DNA from: an uncultured Opitutaceae bacterium | Lineage (GTDB): Bacteria > Verrucomicrobiota > Verrucomicrobiia > Opitutales > Opitutaceae | NCBI GenBank assembly: GCA_937902925.1 | Contig: CALFNN010000070.1 | Span: 1 to 64,000, forward strand | Direction: 5' to 3' | Length of the DNA stretch: 64,000 nt | Part shown: piece after piece, positions 35,226 through 42,897 of the stretch | Layout: each line of letters starts with the position of its first letter | Numbering within the stretch: the stretch's first letter is position 1 | Translations under genes and position numbers: made by a program | The notes under the pieces: model-generated | Database searches by the model: none | The model's input: the letters and a program-made list of their open reading frames with translations, nothing else | What the model was told of the DNA's origin: nothing

Positions 35226-35789
35226 TCACTTCGCCTCGCCGCCCTTCGCCGACACGGGCGCAGCGGCCGGTTTCATGACTTGGGAGTCGTCCGCGAGCAA
35301 CGACCACTGCTTCGGATGCGGCTCGGCCGAGAGGCTGACGTAAACCTTGAACGGATGATCGTCCGGCCACGTCACCGGCACGATCGACGCGGAAATCTCG
35401 GTCTCTCCGGTCCCGGCCTTCACCGGCAGGTTGGTCACCCGCGTAAACGTCGTCGCAGACTTCAGGTTGAAGCCCAGGCTCAGGGTGCCTTCGGCGTAGT
35501 GGACGAGCGCGTAACGCAGGCGCACCGTCACCTTGCGACGCCCGTCGGCGTCGGGTTTCTGCTCCTTCACGCCCGCGATCTCCACGATGTCGTCGACGTA
35601 GTGCCGCCCGCCACTGTCGGTCTCGGGCGCGTCGGGCGCCGGAGGCCGGTCCCGGTCCTTGTCGGACAACGACGGCGAACCGCCGCCGCGCGACCCGGTC
35701 GAAAACTGCGCGCTCGCCACGGGCACGCCCACCCACAATCCGGCGCCAGCCGCCAGCAAGAGTCCGAGCATGTGACGCGTGATTTTCAT
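35226..35789 (-). CDS. Exported protein of unknown function
   Basis: A 187-residue protein with a signal peptide (MKITRHMLGLLLAAGAGLWV..., ending ASAQ). After a Gly/Ser/Asp-rich stretch it has a beta-rich domain (RHYVDDIVEIAGVKEQKP, VTVRLRYALVHYAEG, LSLGFNLKSATTF). I do not recognise the family. The alternating charged and hydrophobic strands suggest an immunoglobulin-like or beta-sandwich domain. It is a single gene between the glycosidase (convergent) and the carbohydrate-binding-like gene. Start at 35789 chosen for the signal peptide. Confidence 0.7.
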   Translation of the reverse strand: MKITRHMLGLLLAAGAGLWVGVPVASAQFSTGSRGGGSPSLSDKDRDRPPAPDAPETDSGGRHYVDDIVEIAGVKEQKPDADGRRKVTVRLRYALVHYAEGTLSLGFNLKSATTFTRVTNLPVKAGTGETEISASIVPVTWPDDHPFKVYVSLSAEPHPKQWSLLADDSQVMKPAAAPVSAKGGEAK

Positions 35790-35897
35790 CGGACTGGTTT
35801 CGCCAGGCGCACAGTCACGCGACACCGCTCATACGTCAATGCACCGGTCCGATTTGCGCCGCTTGTTGCCGGAGCCGCATTGTCGCAAGGTCCGCTT

Positions 35898-35926
35898 TGT
35901 AGCCGGGCTCAACGGGCCCGGCTACA
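35898..35926. repeat. REP-like hairpin (tgtagccggg...cccggctaca)
   Basis: A perfect 10-bp stem (tgtagccggg / cccggctaca) with a 9-nt loop, just downstream of the orphan carbohydrate-binding-like gene ending at 35954. It belongs to the same family as the elements at 30010 and 32812. Confidence 0.7.
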
Positions 35927-35953
35927 TCGATCGCCCAACCGCACCACCCGCCG

Positions 35954-36502
35954 CTACGGCGCCACCGGCTTTCCGCCCGGCTTGATGTCGAGCTTCATCA
36001 GCGACGGATTCGTGCCGGAAAACTCCAGCGTGAGCCGCCCGTCGCCGTCCAGCGATGGATCGCCCGCCGCGCCGCGCTTCACCACGACCGTGAAGGTTTT
36101 TGTCGCGCTCTGTCCCCGGGCGACGTGCACGTCCTGCACCATCGGCCGGTGGTTCTCGGCCTGGATGTTCGTGACCGAATCCCCCGCCGTGCCGCCAAGC
36201 GTGACCGTGACGTCGTAGGTGCCCGCGGGCACGTTGACGTCGAACCGGAAATATTTCGTCGCCGTGACGCCTCGCGCCGTGCCGATGAGCCCCGGCGAAT
36301 CGACAAACCCGAAGCCGTCGTCGGCGTGATAAAACGCCGGCGGCCGCACGACCGGCCGGTCGCCGTTCGGGCTGCCCTCGAACGCGAAATGCATCGTCGT
36401 CGCGCCGTCCGGATAAAACACGCCCGCGAGCGCCGTCGTCGCCATGGCCGCGACCAGCGCGCCGATGACGCCCTTCGCAATTCCAACGAGGTCATTGGCC
36501 AT
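35954..36502 (-). CDS. Small exported carbohydrate-binding-like protein
   Basis: A 182-residue protein with an N-terminal hydrophobic segment (VIGALVAAMATTALAG). The remaining beta-rich domain (TMHFAFEGSPNGDRP, FYHADDGFGFVDS, ATKYFRFDVNVPAGTYDVTV) looks like the N-terminal module that normally precedes the GDSL domain of rhamnogalacturonan acetylesterases. Here there is no catalytic domain. I choose ATG 36502 because GAGGAG lies nine bases upstream; the ATG at 36511 touches that motif. It follows the rhamnogalacturonan-lyase-like gene by 13 bp, so the two are probably co-translated, and it may bind the polymer that protein attacks. Confidence 0.65.
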   Translation of the reverse strand: MANDLVGIAKGVIGALVAAMATTALAGVFYPDGATTMHFAFEGSPNGDRPVVRPPAFYHADDGFGFVDSPGLIGTARGVTATKYFRFDVNVPAGTYDVTVTLGGTAGDSVTNIQAENHRPMVQDVHVARGQSATKTFTVVVKRGAAGDPSLDGDGRLTLEFSGTNPSLMKLDIKPGGKPVAP

Positions 36503-36515
36503 GGGGTTCATCTCC

Positions 36516-38291
36516 TCAGTAATGGGTGTGGTTCGAGATCGCATGCGCGCGGTAGACGGGGTCGCGTTTTTCCGCGGTCGGATTCGGCTTCGCGTTCTTG
36601 TAGCCGTAGACGCGGACCATGCCGTTGCGGCCGACGGTGATCGCCTGATCGTTGCCCGTCCCCATGAAGTCGAACATGTGAAAGACCTCGTCGGGAAACG
36701 CGATCGTGCCCGTGCCGTCGGGCTCGATGCGGAAGCGCTGCCAGAAAAGCACGTTCCGGCCGTCGCCCTTGAAGTCGCCCTTCGCGAAGTTCGGGTTCCC
36801 GGGAATCGGGTTGTGCGGCCAGATGTCGATCCGGTTGCCCGTCGGATCATACCAGCGCAGCAGCGCGCCGAGTCCGCCAACGTAAAACCGCGAACTCGCG
36901 ACCACCACTGGGCCGGCCACGTCGGCGCGATAGTTGCCCGCCTCGATCTTCTGGTTGTGGTTCGCGAAGCGCTGCCAGAGAAGTTTGCCGGTCGTGGCGT
37001 CGTAGAGCACGGTGCCGACATCGGATTGCCCGGCGACGAGCTCGAGTTTGCCATCGCCGTTCAGGTCGACAAACCGCGCCGAGTCGACGTGGTCGTGGTT
37101 GTCGGGAAACTCGGCGTAGTTGTTCCACACCTCGTGCCCGCGCGCATCGAGCATCACATGGGAAACGTAGACCTCATCGATCCCGTCGCCATCGATGTCG
37201 ATCGGGTAGATGTAGTGCCCGTGATAATCTTTCAACCGCGAGTGGCTGTAGGACCACAGCAGATTGAGCGTCGGGCCGTAGGCGTTGACCGAGACGGTGC
37301 CACCGGAATCGGTATAGACGATCAGGCTGTCGGGATAACCGGGATGGAGCTTCGCGATCGCCGTCCGGAAATTGTTATAGACGTGTGGGCGCGGCTGCGT
37401 CGGCCACTCGACCTGGTGCTTGATCGCGCCGGTGACGCCGTCGGACATCACGAGGTATTCCTTGTCGTCGATCATTCGCCATGCGACGACCTCCGCCTTC
37501 CCGTCCTGGTCGAAATCCCAGACGCTGCCCGGCGCCTCGAACTGCGACCGCAGCTCGCTACCGCCCGGCGGCGCATCGTAGTGCCACAGTTCCTTGCCGC
37601 TGTTGTCGAACGCGTAGGTCGAATAATTCGGCGTGAGGACGACGAGGTCCGTTTTGCCGTCGCCATCGAGGTCGCCGAATTTCACGCCGTCGATGACGAC
37701 GGGCAGCGGGTATTCCTTCAGCAGCACGATGTCGTCGGGATATTGCAACGGCGCGAGGTCCGATTCCTTCAGGTCGGGCTTCGGCGATAGCAGCAACACG
37801 TCGAAAGCGCTGCCGGGATGGATGTCGGTCAGCGTGACTTTGAGCGGGCCCGCCGGCAGCTCGAAGGTGCCGCCGGATTGAAACGCACCGCCGGGCGCCG
37901 CGCCGAAAGTCTCGGCGCTGGGCTTGCCGCCTACCGCAACCTTGAACGAGCTCCCATCCGCGACGCTGCGCGAGCGCACGTAGAGATGCCACGTGCCCGC
38001 CTGCGGAATATTCGCCTTGGCGGAAAACGGCGTGGGCTCGCGGAGGTTGATCGCGAAATTCTCGAACGTGAAAGCCGGAGCCGGACGCGCCGCCACCGTC
38101 GCGGCCGCTCCCCCGCGGCGCCCGCCACCGCCGCCGCGTGGTGCGCCATTGGTCGCGGTGTCGCCGTCGGGCAGTTCGCCGAGGAACTGCGTTGCATCGA
38201 GCACCACGACGCCGCCTCGCACCGGAGCGACGGCCCGAGCCCCCGACAGCAGCGAAACCGCCGACACGAGCGTGAACAAAAGGGCTTTCAT
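36516..38291 (-). CDS. Rhamnogalacturonan lyase-like beta-propeller protein (PL11-like)
   Basis: A 591-residue secreted protein with a signal peptide (about residues 1-20). A Gly/Arg/Ala-rich segment lies at about 49-73. The body has repeated Ca-binding-type propeller loops, GDLDGDGKTDLVV, DFDQDGKAEVVAW, DIDGDGIDEVYVS and DLNGDGKLELVAG, and strands such as GKELWHYDAPPGG. This order matches bacterial rhamnogalacturonan lyases of PL11, which cut the Rha-GalA backbone by beta-elimination. FG-GAP-type proteins without lyase activity are the main alternative. It lies between the carbohydrate-binding-like gene and a GH28 gene on the same strand, an arrangement consistent with a rhamnogalacturonan operon. 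Confidence 0.7.
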   Translation of the reverse strand: MKALLFTLVSAVSLLSGARAVAPVRGGVVVLDATQFLGELPDGDTATNGAPRGGGGGRRGGAAATVAARPAPAFTFENFAINLREPTPFSAKANIPQAGTWHLYVRSRSVADGSSFKVAVGGKPSAETFGAAPGGAFQSGGTFELPAGPLKVTLTDIHPGSAFDVLLLSPKPDLKESDLAPLQYPDDIVLLKEYPLPVVIDGVKFGDLDGDGKTDLVVLTPNYSTYAFDNSGKELWHYDAPPGGSELRSQFEAPGSVWDFDQDGKAEVVAWRMIDDKEYLVMSDGVTGAIKHQVEWPTQPRPHVYNNFRTAIAKLHPGYPDSLIVYTDSGGTVSVNAYGPTLNLLWSYSHSRLKDYHGHYIYPIDIDGDGIDEVYVSHVMLDARGHEVWNNYAEFPDNHDHVDSARFVDLNGDGKLELVAGQSDVGTVLYDATTGKLLWQRFANHNQKIEAGNYRADVAGPVVVASSRFYVGGLGALLRWYDPTGNRIDIWPHNPIPGNPNFAKGDFKGDGRNVLFWQRFRIEPDGTGTIAFPDEVFHMFDFMGTGNDQAITVGRNGMVRVYGYKNAKPNPTAEKRDPVYRAHAISNHTHY

Positions 38292-38326
38292 GGAACGTGG
38301 ACGCAAAGAAGACTGCCAGCATTGTA

Positions 38327-38347
38327 GCCGGGGTCGCCGACCCCGGC
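38327..38347. repeat. REP-like hairpin in the GH28/PL11-like gap
   Basis: gccggggtc gcc gaccccggc, a perfect 9-bp stem with a 3-nt loop, in the 63-bp gap between two minus-strand genes. It could attenuate transcription between the GH28 gene and the PL11-like gene or stabilise the upstream message. Confidence 0.65.
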
Positions 38348-38354
38348 CGCCAAC

Positions 38355-39881
38355 TCATGGAGTGGTCGCGCCGCGCCCGGCCCGGGCGGCCCGCGCCGCG
38401 GCGTCCGGCGGCGGACGAGGCTCGAACTTGACCGCGCCCTCGAGACCCGTGCCGGTCGTATTTTCCGTCGACAGCAACGGGCCGGCATACCCGGTCACAT
38501 TGACATCCTTGAGCACCGCATGGTTGACGTTCACCAGCGCGATCCCGCGGGCGCAGTCGCCGGTGATATTTTCCAGCACCAGGCCCTCGACCGGCTTCTG
38601 CGTGTTGGTCTGGTAAACCGCGACAAGATCGCGGACGTTGGTGACGCGAATGTTGGTGCAGCGAATGTTTTTGACGAGCGGGACGCCGATGTCGCCCTCG
38701 ACCGGATCGTCCGCCGTGCTCGTGTTGCCGCCGTTCACCGTGTTGATCCGGAGAAATCCGCCGGCGTCGGACACGTCGATGTCATCGAACGTGATGTTCT
38801 CGGTCACGCCGGCGCGGCCGGGCCGTGTCTTGATGTAGATCGCATACCAGTTTTGCCCCGAGTGGACGAACTTGCAGTGCTCCACCCGCATGTTGCGCAC
38901 GCCGCCGGACATTTCACTGCCGAGCCCGATGCACGCGTTGCCACGATCGGACAGCGTGCAATTGGAGATGACGATGTTCTCGGCCGGCTTGCCGAGGCGC
39001 GCGCCATCCATGCCGCGGCCGGACTTGACGCTGATGGCGTCGTCGCCGCCGGTGATGTTGCAGTGATCGACCAGCACGCCGTTGCAGGAATCGATGTCGA
39101 GGCCGTCGGACGTGTTCGTCAGCGTCAGGTTGCGAAAGATGACATCGGTGCAATAGGTCGGATGATTCGCCCACGTGCCGGTGTGGTCGCCGGTAAAATC
39201 CTCGAACCGGACGTCGTTGCACGAGATCGGCTCGATCAGCAACGGCCCGCGCGGTGGCCGGACGCCACCGGGTCCGCGGCCGGCGAATCCGCCCCGCCCC
39301 TGCGGTGCCGCCCCTGCCGCCGCCGCCCCCCCCGCCGCGGGCGCGGCACCGCCGGGCGCCGCCGCCGCGCCGGGAGCGCCGCCCCGCGCCGGCCCGCCGA
39401 AGCCGCCCCGCCCAAAACTCGCCGTGATATGCCCGGGCCCGATCACGCCGATGTGGTCGACGTTGGCGGCGTAGATCAACGCGCGATGCCCCGGCATCCA
39501 GCGGCCTTCCCAGCGAATGTCGATGAGCGGATAGTCGTTCAAATCCGTCGTGCCGGTCAGCGTCGCCTCCTTGTCCAGCTTCAGGATCGTGCGATCGCCA
39601 AGCTGGATGCTGCCGATGAGATAATTGCCCGCGGGAACCACGACGTAGCCGCCGCCGTTCACCGCGCACGTGTCGAGCGCCTTCTGGAACGCGACGGTGT
39701 CCTTCGTCGTGCCGTCGCCCGTGGCGCCGAACGCACGCACGTCGTAGGTCTGGGCGAGAGCTTGCGTCGCGCCGAACAGGCCGAACCAGCCGGCCGCGAG
39801 GAGGAGGACTTTGATGCGCGCCGGAAAAAATCCGGCGGAGGAGTGGGGGCTGCCTTTGGGGTCGTTCATGGGGAAGGGCAT
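38355..39881 (-). CDS. GH28-like protein with large low-complexity insertion
   Basis: About 508 residues (start 39881, or 39869 as alternative) with an N-terminal membrane/signal segment and a beta-helix starting YDVRAFGATGDGTT. Motifs are NTSDGLD (256-262), GGDDAISVK (278-286), NACIGLGSE (315-323) and YIK (349-351). Catalytic Asp residues are kept, but the His of the GHG motif and the Arg of RIK are lost. A block of about 58 residues made only of Gly, Ala, Pro, Arg, Gln and Phe sits at 156-213. Activity is therefore uncertain, though the fold is clear. The gene is first of a three-gene minus-strand set with the PL11-like and binding-like genes. Confidence 0.8.
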   Translation of the reverse strand: MPFPMNDPKGSPHSSAGFFPARIKVLLLAAGWFGLFGATQALAQTYDVRAFGATGDGTTKDTVAFQKALDTCAVNGGGYVVVPAGNYLIGSIQLGDRTILKLDKEATLTGTTDLNDYPLIDIRWEGRWMPGHRALIYAANVDHIGVIGPGHITASFGRGGFGGPARGGAPGAAAAPGGAAPAAGGAAAAGAAPQGRGGFAGRGPGGVRPPRGPLLIEPISCNDVRFEDFTGDHTGTWANHPTYCTDVIFRNLTLTNTSDGLDIDSCNGVLVDHCNITGGDDAISVKSGRGMDGARLGKPAENIVISNCTLSDRGNACIGLGSEMSGGVRNMRVEHCKFVHSGQNWYAIYIKTRPGRAGVTENITFDDIDVSDAGGFLRINTVNGGNTSTADDPVEGDIGVPLVKNIRCTNIRVTNVRDLVAVYQTNTQKPVEGLVLENITGDCARGIALVNVNHAVLKDVNVTGYAGPLLSTENTTGTGLEGAVKFEPRPPPDAAARAARAGRGATTP

Positions 39882-40279
39882 GGTCTTTCTTGTCCGGGGC
39901 CGGTCAATGCTCGGTGCCTCCCGGACTGTTCGGAGGACGCGGTTGGCCGGAAAAAGAACCGCCCTCCGGGCGAAAATCTTCCGCCGCCCGCGTGAAATTG
40001 CAGCAAAACACGTCGGCCAATACCGATTGGATTTACCCGGCTTGCCCGTCTTCACCGCCACTTCGTCGCCGGCTTTGATCGGATCGTCGATCAACCGCTG
40101 CGCTGCCGGCCCTGCGGCAGCGCCCCATGTCCGCCTGGCGTTCGCCGCCGGAATCCCCTCCCCTCTCAGCCCTGGCCCTCCGGGCTCGGCCGACCCCGTG
40201 CGCCTTTGGCGTGCGACTCGATCGCGGCCCGGGCGTCCGACAGGGTTGCGAACGTCCGCGGGATCGCAACGGTAGCGCG
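39882..40279. other. Intergenic region without a recognised feature
   Basis: These 398 bp separate divergent GH28 and rhomboid genes, so promoters for both should be inside. The GH28 reading frame is open through part of it (for example DDPIKAGDEVAVKTG on the minus strand), but I cannot relate this to a known protein. No RNA gene or convincing operator was seen. Confidence 0.4.
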
Positions 40280-41047
40280 ATGAGTCGCATGCCCCGCGTG
40301 GTCGCCAGCCTGTTGATCGCGAACCTCGTCGCGTTTGCCGCGGGCTACCTGCTGCCCAGCGGAAGCGAGCGATTGGTCGATGCGGGCGCCCTCTGGTATC
40401 CGGCGAACATCCACTTTGGCCCGTGGCAGGTGGTGACGTATATGTTTCTGCATGCGAATCTGACGCATATTTTCTTCAACATGTTCGCGCTCGTTTCCTT
40501 CGGGCGGATCCTCGAGCTGCAGTGGGGCGCGACACGCTTTCTGCTCTTCTATTTTCTCTGCGGCATCGGCGCCGCGCTCGTCCAGACGGGAATCAACTGG
40601 CACGATTTCCACGACCTCCACGCTCGCGCGGTTGCGGCCGGCCTGACGCCGCCTGAAATCAGTTCGCTGCTGGCCAATGGGGGCGGCGTGCTACCGCGGG
40701 ATCCGGCGGTCAAGGCGATGCTCGTCGAGCTTTATGGAATCTATGCGCGTCCGACGCTCGGCGCCTCCGGGGCGATCTACGGGCTCCTGGTGGCATTCGG
40801 GTTTCTCCATCCCAACGCCAAACTCGCCGTGATGTTCGTGCCGGTTCCGATCGCGGCGAAATACTTCATCCCGGGCCTGCTGCTCCTCGACCTGTTTTCG
40901 GGCGTCACCGGATTCTCCCTCTTCGGCGCCGGCATCGCCCACTACGCGCACCTCGGCGGCGCCGCGATCGGCTTCCTCCTGATGCTGCTTTGGCGCAAGC
41001 GCGGCCGCGCCCCGGCCGGACACGGCACGACGGCCGAAGGTAGATAG
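40280..41047 (+). CDS. Rhomboid-family intramembrane serine protease
   Basis: A 255-residue polytopic membrane protein. Rhomboid signatures are HANLTHIFFNMFAL (the H-x-x-x-N region, residues 58-71), the catalytic Ser163 in GASGAIYG and the partner His224 in HYAHLGG. A hydrophilic insertion of about 50 residues (about 107-158) separates the second and following membrane segments and is longer than in compact bacterial rhomboids. The enzyme cleaves membrane-spanning substrates within the lipid bilayer. Start at ATG 40280 puts the first helix at the N-terminus; the frame is open further upstream without similarity. Confidence 0.9.
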   Translation: MSRMPRVVASLLIANLVAFAAGYLLPSGSERLVDAGALWYPANIHFGPWQVVTYMFLHANLTHIFFNMFALVSFGRILELQWGATRFLLFYFLCGIGAALVQTGINWHDFHDLHARAVAAGLTPPEISSLLANGGGVLPRDPAVKAMLVELYGIYARPTLGASGAIYGLLVAFGFLHPNAKLAVMFVPVPIAAKYFIPGLLLLDLFSGVTGFSLFGAGIAHYAHLGGAAIGFLLMLLWRKRGRAPAGHGTTAEGR

Positions 41048-41147
41048 TGAAGCATTCCACCTTACGGCGGTCTGACCAAATTCGTCTGATTATCGCACGC
41101 AACGTCCTTGCGACCTATTGTGCGAAATGGTGCAGTTTTGAAACCCA

Positions 41148-41642
41148 ATGAACGAACCGAAAGCACCGCGAACTCGGTCGAGCTTGGAGGAGTTGGTCAA
41201 GTCCGGAGTCGGAGAAATCCGCGACGTGATGAATCGGGTAAAGCATCCTAGTTTGGTAATTATGGCTCGTGTATTTTCAGGCGATGGCGGCGAGCCGCGA
41301 CTGATTTTGCGGATTGCAAACAGCTCCGATGTGATGGCGCGACACTTTGCGGTGAACGTAAGGTTTCCGATTAGAATTGGACACGGATTTGTTCGCTGCG
41401 AAGGGGCCTTTCTTGAGAAGAAGAATGAAGAGTCCTATTGGGAATTCACAGAGATTGGCGGCTTACAACCGCTCTTCCCTCATTCGATGCGAGTCTTGAA
41501 GCGAGATTTCCAATGGGTGAATGCATTCAATCCGCCGCTTGGCAAAACGATTGACCATATCCGCCTTCGCGCTTTCGCCGATAATATGACCCCCATCGAG
41601 CTGGACAAAAATTTGCACGCTGCCGAAACCGATTGGACCTAG
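41148..41642 (+). CDS. Hypothetical protein, AT-richer than its surroundings
   Basis: A 164-residue cytoplasmic protein with no signal or membrane segment. A helical N-terminus (SLEELVKSGVGEIRDVMNRV) leads into a beta-rich domain (LVIMARVFSGDGGEPRLILR, VRFPIRIGHGFVRCEGAF, SYWEFTEIGG). I do not recognise it. Its base composition is clearly lower in GC than the rhomboid and serine-hydrolase genes on either side, and a toxin-antitoxin pair follows, so it may be an acquired gene. The 262 bp after it hold nothing I can identify. Confidence 0.65.
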   Translation: MNEPKAPRTRSSLEELVKSGVGEIRDVMNRVKHPSLVIMARVFSGDGGEPRLILRIANSSDVMARHFAVNVRFPIRIGHGFVRCEGAFLEKKNEESYWEFTEIGGLQPLFPHSMRVLKRDFQWVNAFNPPLGKTIDHIRLRAFADNMTPIELDKNLHAAETDWT

Positions 41643-41904
41643 CGGCGCACCTGAGGATTCTATGCAATGTTCAGGTTTGATGCCTTGGCATCTGCGCTAG
41701 CCGACCGGTGATTAACTCTAAGCCCTCGACCGCATCGCACACTAACACGTTGTGCTTCACCCTAAGCTGCGCTCCATCCGAATTCGTGTGGGCTTGGCAG
41801 GAAGACACAGGGCGCATTTGACTTCCTCGCTTGGAATCCACGTCCACAACGGCAAATCCCGCGGTCGCGGCCGGCGGTTCGAACCGCCGGGTGCGGTGCC
41901 ATGT

Positions 41905-42204
41905 TCAACGGGGTTCGCGCAGCTTCTTCCAGATCCACGTTGGATCGCGGCGGCAGTCCAGCACCGCTTTGACGTGGGCCGTGTCTCCAACGACGTCGTA
42001 GTAGATGGCAAATGGAAACGTCCGGGAGAGCGAGCGGTGGGCCCCAAAAACGCGGCGGTGAATTCCTCCGTAGAGCGCCAGCGAATCGAGATCGGCGGAG
42101 AGGCAGTCGAGGAAGTAGCTGCCCAATCCCGATTGTTGGCCTTCGTAAAACGCGAACGCGTCAGCCAGGTCGTCCAGCGCCGAAGGCCGGATCAGAACTT
42201 TCAC
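41905..42204 (-). CDS. ParE/RelE-superfamily toxin
   Basis: A 99-residue protein with the ParE-like pattern: VLIRPSALDDLADAFAFYE, an Asp/Ser helix, RRVFGAHRSLSRTFPFAIYY, and a C-terminal VKAVLDCRRDPTWIW. ParE toxins inhibit gyrase and RelE relatives cleave mRNA; which applies is open. I start it at GTG 42204, which overlaps the antitoxin stop as GTGA and gives normal ParE length. The frame continues to 42243, but that extension lies inside the antitoxin gene. Confidence 0.8.
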   Translation of the reverse strand: MKVLIRPSALDDLADAFAFYEGQQSGLGSYFLDCLSADLDSLALYGGIHRRVFGAHRSLSRTFPFAIYYDVVGDTAHVKAVLDCRRDPTWIWKKLREPR

Positions 42205-42419
42205 TGCAGGCGCTCGCGAAGATTGCGCTTGGCGACTTCCCACTCAACGGAAGTCTCCTTTCCCCCGGCAATCCGTTGGTCGCGGTCGCGGAGAACATCG
42301 GCGTGCCACGCGGGCGATTCAAATGTGTCGGCGTTGCGGGAGAGATCCGCCCACAGCGCTTCCATTGCGCGCAGCTTTTCCTCCGTGGTCATCTGGTCGA
42401 GCGGAAGGACGGCATCCAT
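42201..42419 (-). CDS. Antitoxin of the addiction-module (CHP02574-like) type
   Basis: A 72-residue acidic protein: LDQMTTEEKLRAMEALWADL, ESPAWHADVLRDRDQRIA and VEWEVAKRNLRERL. This is the common ParE-partner addiction-module protein, in which a helix wraps the toxin. It precedes the toxin with a 4-nt overlap, the usual antitoxin-first order. Start at 42419; an upstream frame to 42518 is open but unlike the family. Confidence 0.8.
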   Translation of the reverse strand: MDAVLPLDQMTTEEKLRAMEALWADLSRNADTFESPAWHADVLRDRDQRIAGGKETSVEWEVAKRNLRERLQ

Positions 42420-42424
42420 GAGGG

Positions 42425-42772
42425 TTACGCTACGAATGAGGCTTCCCCGGGCAAGGACGAAGGAGGGACTCGGCAATCCCGCCGATCCTTCAGCGGCGCA
42501 CTCGAGGGTGCGCAGCACCCGTCAGCGGACGCCGCGATTATGGTGTGCAGGGCCTGCGCCTGCGTGCGGGTCAACGGCGTGGGTTGATACGCCGTCAGCC
42601 GCGCCCAGTAGGCCACGGGCGGAGGGGCCTTGGCCGGCCGCGCCGTGTGGAGAGTGAGCCGGTATTTGGTCTCGCCGCCTTCGGACAGGAGCATCTTATC
42701 CCCAGCCTCGACGAGTTTCCGATTTTTTGGAAATCGATTACGCAGCTCGACGATGATGGCGGTGCCGGGCAT
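42425..42772 (-). CDS. Hypothetical short protein, possibly a remnant
   Basis: A 115-residue open frame (MPGTAIIVELRNRFPKNRKL, LTLHTARPAKAPPPVAYWAR) without recognisable domain. Codon use in its first 85 residues looks coding, whereas the end is Ser/Cys/Pro-rich and probably read-through after a break. It lies directly upstream of the antitoxin gene. It may be a small unknown gene or the residue of a larger one. Confidence 0.35.
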   Translation of the reverse strand: MPGTAIIVELRNRFPKNRKLVEAGDKMLLSEGGETKYRLTLHTARPAKAPPPVAYWARLTAYQPTPLTRTQAQALHTIIAASADGCCAPSSAPLKDRRDCRVPPSSLPGEASFVA

Positions 42773-42897
42773 GAGTGTGGAACGAATGGGATTCACCAGT
42801 CGCCCGGCGTCAGGCGGCACGTCTCATCCTGCCGTTCGCCACAGTGGGGACGGTCGGGTTTGATTCGCGTTTGCCACGGTAAGCGGCGGTCGCTCAC

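Noticed and set aside
36503-36511. ATG 36511 as start of the carbohydrate-binding-like protein.
   Set aside because: The GAGGAG motif would directly abut the start codon; ATG 36502 has proper spacing.
41870-41900. ggttcgaacc within a GC-rich stem followed by tgcca, resembling the T-arm and 3' end of a tRNA.
   Set aside because: The loop has the wrong length, no matching acceptor or anticodon arm is found upstream, and it overlaps the end of the toxin gene region; probably a chance palindrome.
41643-41904. Possible integron attachment site after the AT-richer orphan gene.
   Set aside because: No pair of RYYYAAC and GTTRRRY core sites with a plausible imperfect hairpin could be found.
42204-42243. 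A longer start (ATG 42243) for the ParE-type toxin.
   Set aside because: It would add 13 residues not typical of ParE; the GTG at 42204 gives the GTGA overlap and normal length.
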